The notes under the pieces were generated by a model that did not search any database, was not told where the DNA came from, and saw only the letters and a program-made list of their open reading frames with translations. Below are positions 5,891 through 10,653 of a stretch of DNA of 10,653 nucleotides, piece after piece. Source of the stretch: JBOGUF01 sp050696075 (GTDB lineage Bacteria; Chloroflexota; Chloroflexia; Thermomicrobiales; UBA6265); contig JBOGUF010000151.1 of NCBI GenBank assembly GCA_050696075.1, positions 1-10,653 on the forward strand, given 5' to 3'. The position numbers were made by a program, and so were the translations under genes. The first letter of the stretch is position 1; every line of letters begins with the position of its first letter.

Positions 5891-6240
5891 ACCGAGCAGC
5901 AATTGATTCCAACCCAGTCGCATGCCTGGTCACTATAGGTGCCAAGATCTGAGCAACTGCAAATGCTGGTTTGTGGGTTCTGGCACCGGCCGAGCCAGTC
6001 CAGACTTGAGTAGCGCTCCTCCCGGTGACACCGGCCGTCGGTCACGCCCCAACAGTAGTTCTTATATCGGCAGTACCACGGGCAACTGGCCTCGGCTTCA
6101 CGCACCTTGGCGACACCGACAACGCTCGCCAAAAAACCAGCGCCGAATAGGGCCACGCCACGACGGATCACCCTGCGGCTGAACTTCCGGCGTGACATGC
6201 AGTCCGACGAACAATCTGCGGCCTGATCGTAGTCGCTCAT
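5887..6240 (-). CDS. Tat-exported small cysteine-rich protein, function unknown
   Basis: I do not recognise a named family. The 117-residue product has a 14-residue leader, then a twin-arginine signal SRRKFSR (16-22), a hydrophobic stretch (VALFGAGFLASVVGV, 29-43) and an AEA signal-peptidase site at 49-51. The predicted mature part is about 66 residues with ten cysteines (53, 57, 63, 71, 86, 94, 96, 107, 114, 115), enough for five disulfides, and four tryptophans. The start is well supported: ATG 6240 with GGGAGGA (6252-6246) 5 bases upstream. The WLGRCQNP segment (82-89) faintly recalls the methylamine dehydrogenase light chain, also Tat-exported and disulfide-rich, but this protein is about half that length. 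Its TAA stop is composed of the IS target TA plus the first IS base; the pre-insertion stop was TAG at the same codon, so the protein is unchanged. tatC lies divergently 0.9 kb away. Confidence 0.82.
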   Translation of the reverse strand: MSDYDQAADCSSDCMSRRKFSRRVIRRGVALFGAGFLASVVGVAKVREAEASCPWYCRYKNYCWGVTDGRCHREERYSSLDWLGRCQNPQTSICSCSDLGTYSDQACDWVGINCCSV

Positions 6241-6859
6241 TCCGATCCTCCCTTTTGGCAGACTGGCTGGATTCAGGCGGCCTGCATACCCATTGTCCGC
6301 GTGCTCGTATCCGTTATCTAGAGTACATCTTTATCTAGAGTACACCTTGTTGTGGAATCCGTCAATATGACTTATTTACCATACGGCCACATATTCTTTG
6401 CCTATGTAGATGCCAACCGATCGTTATGGTCAGAAAGTACTGGTTTCGCAGTGTGCCAGAGAAGGGACCTGCCAACAGGAAGCCGGGCAAAGCTGCAGGC
6501 ATTCCCTGTGCTCCGCTCGCTCGTACGAGTTGCCTCACCTTCGGACTCGATCGACGACTGCGTTCATCAGCCCAGCCGATGGGACTATCTAGACTAACCG
6601 CAATAGGTCATGACCGTCCTGGAATCTTTGGGATACCGTCACATTCGGCTTCGAATGACACATTCATCCGCCTTTCTTCGTGCCGATGGATCGGCGCGAG
6701 GCCGAGTCCTGAAGTGATGCTTGTCGGCGAGTTCCCTGGTGTGGGTGATGAAACATCTTGGGGTTGGGAGGCGTCAGACGGGCACAGATACCTTCTTCGT
6801 TTCGCCCCGGCACATAAGTCTCCAGCAGTATCGTCTACGGAGACAACTGGACGTGGGAG
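6241..6859. other. lower-GC stretch without a convincing gene
   Basis: Between the start of the minus-strand Tat-substrate gene and the tatC promoter I find no gene I trust. Base composition is visibly more AT-rich than the housekeeping blocks, notably at 6310-6420. A 158-codon + strand frame (6426-6902) lacks a ribosome site, shows no clear third-position bias and runs through the promoter at 6860-6890. An 81-codon frame at 6352 overlaps it. The part next to 6240 must hold the promoter of the minus-strand gene. The stretch also carries three TATCTAGA sites (6315, 6332, 6586). It may be decayed or imported DNA. Confidence 0.5.
6314..6344. repeat. 17-base-period direct repeat, possible operator
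   Basis: TTATCTAGAGTACA occurs at 6314-6327 and again exactly at 6331-6344, with ATC-like spacer bases between, so the copies are offset by 17 bases. Each contains the palindrome TCTAGA. The pair lies 75-105 bases upstream of the minus-strand Tat-substrate start, where a regulator or promoter element would be expected. A third, shorter match, TATCTAGA, is at 6586-6593. Confidence 0.6.
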
Positions 6860-6890
6860 TTGGCTGACGCGGTGGACCGTCGTGTATCAT
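6860..6890 (+). promoter_or_regulatory. probable promoter upstream of tatC
   Basis: TTGGCT (6860-6865) and TATCAT (6885-6890) are 19 bases apart. CGTCGTGTATCATC (6878-6891) is identical to the block at 4149-4162 before acpP, and both have GTTGG 18-19 bases ahead of that block. Transcription would start near 6897, leaving a leader of about 250 bases before tatC. Confidence 0.5.
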
Positions 6891-6917
6891 CAACGAAGGT
6901 AGCGCTCGCAGGATTTC

Positions 6918-7136
6918 ATGGTATGTTCACTGCTATCCACCAGAGACGCCGGGCCGTTCCGAGCACTAACGAAGGCGGGGCTCGGTGTTGAAGCGAACTC
7001 GCCTACAGCACTCGAGTGTCTTGACCACCGTCGTCGTGGCAACTCGCGTATCTGGGAGACGCTTTGGCATACCTCCATGGAGAAAAGTTTCCCACCGTTC
7101 GGTGAGAATTTCCTTGCAACAGCGATCCCGGTCTGA
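6918..7136 (+). CDS. possible small upstream ORF before tatC
   Basis: A 72-codon frame begins at ATG 6918, about 20 bases after the predicted transcription start, with a weak AGGA (6910-6913) only 4 bases upstream. Its TGA (7134-7136) overlaps the tatC ribosome site, an arrangement that would allow translational coupling. The product has no membrane segment, so it is not TatA, and it resembles no family I know. Third-position base use is not clearly biased. The alternative is that this is simply a long structured leader: GCG and CGC with TCT/AGA at 7046-7062 form a hairpin, as do CACCG and CGGTG around 7093-7104. I list it as doubtful. Confidence 0.25.
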   Translation: MVCSLLSTRDAGPFRALTKAGLGVEANSPTALECLDHRRRGNSRIWETLWHTSMEKSFPPFGENFLATAIPV

Positions 7137-7150
7137 AGGAGCGTAGTCTC

Positions 7151-7963
7151 ATGGCGCGGGTACTCCGTCAACCGAAACTTCCAACCAAGCTAAAGATCCC
7201 TCGACTTCCAAAGGTCGACGAGCCGTACGAGGACGTCTTCAAGGAGATGACCCTCGCGGAGCACTTGACCGAGCTTCGCGATCGACTCATCAGGACTTGC
7301 TTCGCAATTGGCGGCGCCTTCGTGATCGGCCTCATCCTTTCCAGGCGGATGCTCGGCATAATTCAGGATCATGCCAACGCCCCTGAGGGCATCGATATCC
7401 TGAGTCCTACCGATCCGTTTGTCCTCTGGATGAAGGTCGGATTCTACATCGCCATCGCAATTGCCGCGCCGGTCATCCTCTATCAAATGATCGCCTTCTT
7501 GTCTCCCGGACTGACGCGTAAAGAGAAACGCCTTGTCTACTCCTCATTGCCCATCGTCAGTCTCCTCTTCATCGCCGGTGCATCATTCGCCTTCTTCCTT
7601 GCGGTGCCGCGAGCGTTGAACTTCTTGTCCAGCTTTTTGGCCGGTATCGTGGACTGGTCGCCGAACGGTCCGGAATTGCTCAACTTCTACCTAACGCTGA
7701 TGGTTGGATTGGGCATTGCGTTTCAGCTGCCAATTGTTATGTTTCTGCTCGCGAAGCTGAATATCGTCACGCCACAGCGGATGGCTGGCTTCCGCCGCTA
7801 CGCGTTTGTCCTGATCCTTGTCGCGGCCGCGATCATTACCCCGACGCCGGACCCCTTCAATATGGCCTTCGTCGCGGCCCCGATCTATGTCCTGTACGAG
7901 CTGGGCCTTATTTTCAGTAGAATTCGGCTTCGCGGATCACATCGAACGAATGCCGGCGGATAG
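7151..7963 (+). CDS. tatC: twin-arginine translocase subunit TatC
   Basis: TatC is the membrane receptor that binds twin-arginine signal peptides and recruits TatA to export folded proteins. The 270-residue product has a charged cytosolic N terminus of about 35 residues, the signal-binding motif HLTELRDRL (38-46), six hydrophobic segments (about 47-64, 94-116, 131-152, 178-200, 214-231, 237-255), the FLSPGLTRKEKRLV loop (116-129) with conserved Glu125, and TPTPDPFNM (230-238). Gln192 sits where E. coli has Glu170. ATG 7151 has GAAGGAG (7135-7141) at 9 bases. No tatA or tatB gene is in the window. The 3' end overlaps the convergent rqcH by 27 bases. Codon use is less GC-rich than in the fab genes. 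A Tat substrate gene lies nearby on the opposite strand. Confidence 0.95.
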   Translation: MARVLRQPKLPTKLKIPRLPKVDEPYEDVFKEMTLAEHLTELRDRLIRTCFAIGGAFVIGLILSRRMLGIIQDHANAPEGIDILSPTDPFVLWMKVGFYIAIAIAAPVILYQMIAFLSPGLTRKEKRLVYSSLPIVSLLFIAGASFAFFLAVPRALNFLSSFLAGIVDWSPNGPELLNFYLTLMVGLGIAFQLPIVMFLLAKLNIVTPQRMAGFRRYAFVLILVAAAIITPTPDPFNMAFVAAPIYVLYELGLIFSRIRLRGSHRTNAGG

Positions 7964-9787
7964 CGTGGACTCCGATTGCGGGCGCACGGCGATCGTCCGC
8001 TCATTCCGGTACGTCACCATGCCCGGACCGGCGCCTTTGATCTTGCGGACATACCGGCGGCGGGTGACGTCGACTTCGACGCGGCCGCTTTCCCGCGCCG
8101 CGCTGTAGTAGGCCGCCAGCGACGCCGCCAGACCGAGCGTCTCCTCGTCCTCCTCCCCGCTCGGATCATTCCAGCGGACGACGACGTGTGAACCCGGCAC
8201 GCCGCGGGCGTGGAGCCAGGTATCGTTGGGACCGGCGAGGTCGAACGTCACCAAGTCGTTTTGCGCTCCACTCCGGCCGATGTAGATGGCATTGCCGTGC
8301 CTATCCAGCATCGGTGATAGGCGCTTCGGTGTCGGCGTACGCTTGCGCGCGTGTTGTTGCGCGCTGTCTCGCTTCGATGGGCCGCGATAGGCATCCCACT
8401 CGGCGCTCAGCGTTTCGAGTTCGGCAAAGCTCTCCGCCTGATTGACCTGCGTTAACAACTGGTCGAGATAGTCGACCTCGGCCTTGGCCTGCTCCGTCAG
8501 TCCGGGTAGGCGCTCGCCCGCGCTCCGCGCCTTCCGATACCGTTCAAAGTACTCCTGAGCGTTCTCCTTCGCGGAGAGACTGGGATCCAACGGCACGGCG
8601 ATACCGTCGGCGTCGAGCGTGGCGTCACCCGGCTGAATCTGCCAAAGGTAGGCGTAGATCAGCTCGCCCCACGTCTTCCATTGCTCCGATTCCGCCGCTT
8701 TCGCCTCCTGCTGGCGCATCGACGAAAGGCGACTGGCGGCGCGCTCGCGGGCCGTCCGCACCACCGCCGCAAGGCGTTCCCGGCGCGGCGCGTGACGCAT
8801 CGAAGTCGTCGGGCTTTCGGCCATGCCCGCGTCCTCGGCCGCGCGCGAGATGCGGTCGTACTCCACCTCGTCGTACTCGCCGCGTAGGTGTTCCATGGGA
8901 ATCGATGAGAAGGCGACGCCTTCGCCGGACGCATCGCGATAGAGGCGCGGCGCCCAGCCGGAGGTCAGGAGTGGTTCGAGCAACCGTCGCGTCTCACGTG
9001 CAATCATCGTCGCCGCGTCATCCGGCAGCGCGCCAATGGTGACGTCCGCTTGCCCCGCCGCGCGAAAGGCGATTTCGCCTGCCATCCGCGGGCTTATGCC
9101 TCTGAACCAGCCGATCAGTGCCTTTTGTACTGAGGCGGCAGTATTCGCTTGGGCAAGCAATGGCTCGATTTCGCGCGCCGTAATCCGTCGGGGGTCGAGC
9201 TTATCGGGCAACGGAGGAGGGACATACGGCAACCGGGGCATCACCGGCCGCACGCGGCTCATCGACGGTGTGACACGCTTGACGCTTTCCATGACGCGGC
9301 CGTCGTCGTCGACCAGGATCAGGTTGCTGTGCCGGCCCATGATCTCGACGACGAGGTGAACGAAGACCGCGTCTTCCTCGCCAGCGTCGTCCTCGTCTTC
9401 CTCCTCCTCGATGTCGCCGACGACAGGCTCCGGCTCCGGATCGTTGGGTTCGTTGTGGCCCCGTTGACGCTTGGCTATACTGATGCGCACGAGCCGCTCG
9501 AGTGGGGGCTGGTCGATGTTGACCACCACGCCGCCACGAACGTACTTGCGCAGCAGCAGGACGAACGGCGTCACCAGGTGCGGGTCGATCGACGGCTTCG
9601 CATCGGTGAGGAGCAGGCGTGGCCGCGTGTCGTCGGCGCTCGCCATCAGCGTTCGCCGGCGACCTCGCGCATAGACCTCGGCGACGAGCGTGCGCGGATC
9701 AGCCAGTCCAAGACGCTGCACCCGACCATTCACCAGCTCAGCGACGAGCTCGTCTGCCACGGCGGCAATCGTCAAGACGTCGAACAC
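7937..9787 (-). CDS. rqcH: ribosome quality-control protein RqcH (NFACT family)
   Basis: RqcH (Rqc2/NEMF family, earlier annotated as fibronectin-binding FbpA) binds stalled 50S subunits and recruits Ala-tRNA to add C-terminal alanine tails marking nascent chains for degradation. The 616-residue product has the NFACT-N domain at about 1-190, a helix-hairpin-helix-like middle (about 200-275), a long charged coiled coil (about 330-480) and the NFACT-R domain with YIGRSGAQND (502-511) and DTWLHARGVPGSHVV (522-536). Two departures stand out: Glu97-Arg98 in place of the Asp-Arg pair needed for tailing in studied homologues, and an acidic insert at about 113-139. GTG 9787 is preceded by AAAGGA (9800-9795) at 7 bases. 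The gene is divergent from gmk by less than 100 bases; its Bacillus counterpart yloA also lies near gmk. Confidence 0.92.
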   Translation of the reverse strand: MFDVLTIAAVADELVAELVNGRVQRLGLADPRTLVAEVYARGRRRTLMASADDTRPRLLLTDAKPSIDPHLVTPFVLLLRKYVRGGVVVNIDQPPLERLVRISIAKRQRGHNEPNDPEPEPVVGDIEEEEDEDDAGEEDAVFVHLVVEIMGRHSNLILVDDDGRVMESVKRVTPSMSRVRPVMPRLPYVPPPLPDKLDPRRITAREIEPLLAQANTAASVQKALIGWFRGISPRMAGEIAFRAAGQADVTIGALPDDAATMIARETRRLLEPLLTSGWAPRLYRDASGEGVAFSSIPMEHLRGEYDEVEYDRISRAAEDAGMAESPTTSMRHAPRRERLAAVVRTARERAASRLSSMRQQEAKAAESEQWKTWGELIYAYLWQIQPGDATLDADGIAVPLDPSLSAKENAQEYFERYRKARSAGERLPGLTEQAKAEVDYLDQLLTQVNQAESFAELETLSAEWDAYRGPSKRDSAQQHARKRTPTPKRLSPMLDRHGNAIYIGRSGAQNDLVTFDLAGPNDTWLHARGVPGSHVVVRWNDPSGEEDEETLGLAASLAAYYSAARESGRVEVDVTRRRYVRKIKGAGPGMVTYRNERTIAVRPQSESTLSAGIRSM

Positions 9788-9871
9788 GCGGCGTTCCTTT
9801 CTGCGGTCCGCGCCAAGTCATGACCCACGTCGGACCCACACCCGCACGCCATGGAGAGGAGCAAAGAGCAG

Positions 9872-10570
9872 GTGTCCACCCCCGTATCGAACCTGGCGAC
9901 GGCGAGCACGAATGGTCTGGTCCAAACCGATCCCATGGGCTTACGCGCGGACGAGGCAATCGCCGAGCTTAGGAGTCGCCGGCGGCCCCGCCTTTTCGTC
10001 ATCTCGGGACCGTCCGGAGTCGGCAAGGATACCGTGGTCGAAAGTCTTCGCGCCGCTTTCCCCGATGTCTACTTCGCCGTCACCGCTACGACGCGTGAGC
10101 GTCGTCCCGGCGAGATCGACGGCGTTCACTATTACTTCATGGACACGCCAACCTTCGAGGCAAACCGGGCGAGCGGCGAGTTCATGGAGTGGGCCCAGGT
10201 CTACGGCAACCTCTACGGTGTCCCAAAGGGCCAGGTGCGCTTGGCCCTTGCCCGCGGGCAGGATGTGATCGTCAAGGTCGACGTCCAAGGCGCCGCAACC
10301 ATTCGACAGCTCACCCCTGATGGTTGCTTTATCTTCCTCGCGCCCGAGTCGATGACCGAGCTCCTCCGCCGCCTCCGCTCCCGCAAGTCGGAGGATACCG
10401 ATGTGTTGATGGAACGATTCCAGGCGGCAAGTCGCGAGATGCCCCGCGCCTCCGAGTTCGACTATGTGGTCTTCAATGAAACAGAGCGCGTCGAGAGGGC
10501 GGCCGACAGCATCTGCGCCATCGTTTCCGCCGAACGCTGCCGCGTGGACCAGCCCGAAATCTTGATCTAA
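9872..10570 (+). CDS. gmk: guanylate kinase
   Basis: Guanylate kinase converts GMP to GDP with ATP. In the 232-residue form, the P-loop GPSGVGKD is at 46-53, the GMP-binding block TATTRERRPGE is at 71-81 with the HYYF strand after it, FMEWAQVYGNLYGVP is at 104-118, VDVQGA at 136-141, and the Arg-rich lid helix (LLRRLRSRK) follows at about 164-172. Three starts are possible. ATG 9851 has no ribosome site; GTG 9872 has AGGAG (9857-9861) 10 bases upstream and is my choice; ATG 9935 would give about 211 residues, closest to the family norm, but again lacks a ribosome site. The roughly 35 residues before the core are Ser/Thr and Arg rich and not conserved. rpoZ often follows gmk and may lie beyond the window. 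Confidence 0.93.
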   Translation: MSTPVSNLATASTNGLVQTDPMGLRADEAIAELRSRRRPRLFVISGPSGVGKDTVVESLRAAFPDVYFAVTATTRERRPGEIDGVHYYFMDTPTFEANRASGEFMEWAQVYGNLYGVPKGQVRLALARGQDVIVKVDVQGAATIRQLTPDGCFIFLAPESMTELLRRLRSRKSEDTDVLMERFQAASREMPRASEFDYVVFNETERVERAADSICAIVSAERCRVDQPEILI

Positions 10571-10573
10571 GGT

Positions 10574-10629
10574 GTTAGGCGTTAGGCGTTAGGGGTTACG
10601 TCATCGTTCTCCCTAAAGTCTAACGCCTA
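10574..10629. repeat. GTTAGGC heptamer repeats and inverted repeat after gmk
   Basis: Directly after the gmk stop, GTTAGGC occurs twice in tandem (10574-10587), then as GTTAGGG (10588-10594) and GTTACGT. CTAACGCCTA at 10620-10629 is the exact complement of TAGGCGTTAG, which occurs in two overlapping registers (10576-10585 and 10583-10592), so two alternative 10-base stems can form. There is no T-run, but the hairpin could end or stabilise the gmk transcript. Nothing else is visible to the window end. Confidence 0.55.
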
Positions 10630-10653
10630 TGGCGTGTTTGCACACCGTCATGC

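Noticed and set aside
5922..6182. 86-codon + strand frame opposite the cysteine-rich gene
   Set aside because: It is antisense to a gene with a strong ribosome site and a full Tat signal, so it is a shadow.
6352..6597. 81-codon + strand frame starting at GTG 6352
   Set aside because: Overlaps another frame, lacks a ribosome site and has no recognisable protein features.
6426..6902. 158-codon + strand frame in the low-GC stretch
   Set aside because: No ribosome site, no family resemblance, no evident codon bias, and it runs through the probable promoter at 6860-6890.
6897..7062. T-box-like leader before tatC (AGAGA, GGTGTTGAAG and TGGCAACTCGCG in the right order)
   Set aside because: The TGGNACC bulge is imperfect, the stem I distal part would need a 30-base insertion, no specifier loop or terminator/sequestor is clear, and tatC is not a usual T-box target.

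Overview
The window is a GC-rich bacterial chromosome segment. It carries housekeeping genes for type II fatty-acid synthesis, an antitermination factor, a Tat translocase subunit, a ribosome quality-control protein and guanylate kinase. Strong AGGAGG-type ribosome binding sites, GTG and TTG starts, a single-membrane style gene set and the accC to nusB and rqcH/gmk neighbourhoods (both known from Bacillota) would fit a GC-rich Chloroflexota lineage such as Thermomicrobia. That taxonomic call is inference, not something read directly from a marker.

Left part (118-4764, + strand): fabH, fabG, accC, nusB and acpP lie in one direction with gaps of 65, 67 and 68 bases. A 228-base gap before acpP holds a probable extra promoter. 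Between accC and nusB sit about 17 codons that look like the tail of a lost Asp23-family gene. The run ends at a hairpin with two perfect 20-base arms (4722-4764), the likely terminator.

Middle part (4781-7150): a complete IS630-family element (4781-5887, TA target duplication in a CTAG site) has its transposase in two frames joined by a -1 shift at an A6G5 run. The element sits exactly in the stop codon of a minus-strand gene (5887-6240) for a small cysteine-rich protein with a textbook twin-arginine signal. Removing the element in silico restores a CTAG site with a TAG stop, and places the big hairpin 16 bases behind that stop as a shared terminator between convergent genes. From 6241 to about 6890 the sequence is poorer in GC and holds no convincing gene. 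It does contain a 17-base-period direct repeat and, near its end, a promoter whose -10 region shares 14 bases with the acpP promoter.

Right part (6918-10653): after a long leader (perhaps with a 72-codon ORF) comes tatC, whose 3' end overlaps the convergent gene rqcH by 27 bases. rqcH is divergent from gmk. A small heptamer repeat and hairpin follow gmk at the window edge.

The most interesting theme is local: a Tat-exported cysteine-rich protein of unknown function lies divergently from, and about 0.9 kb from, a tatC gene. This pair sits in a lower-GC patch between two conserved housekeeping blocks, and an IS element landed precisely in the stop codon of the substrate gene without breaking it.
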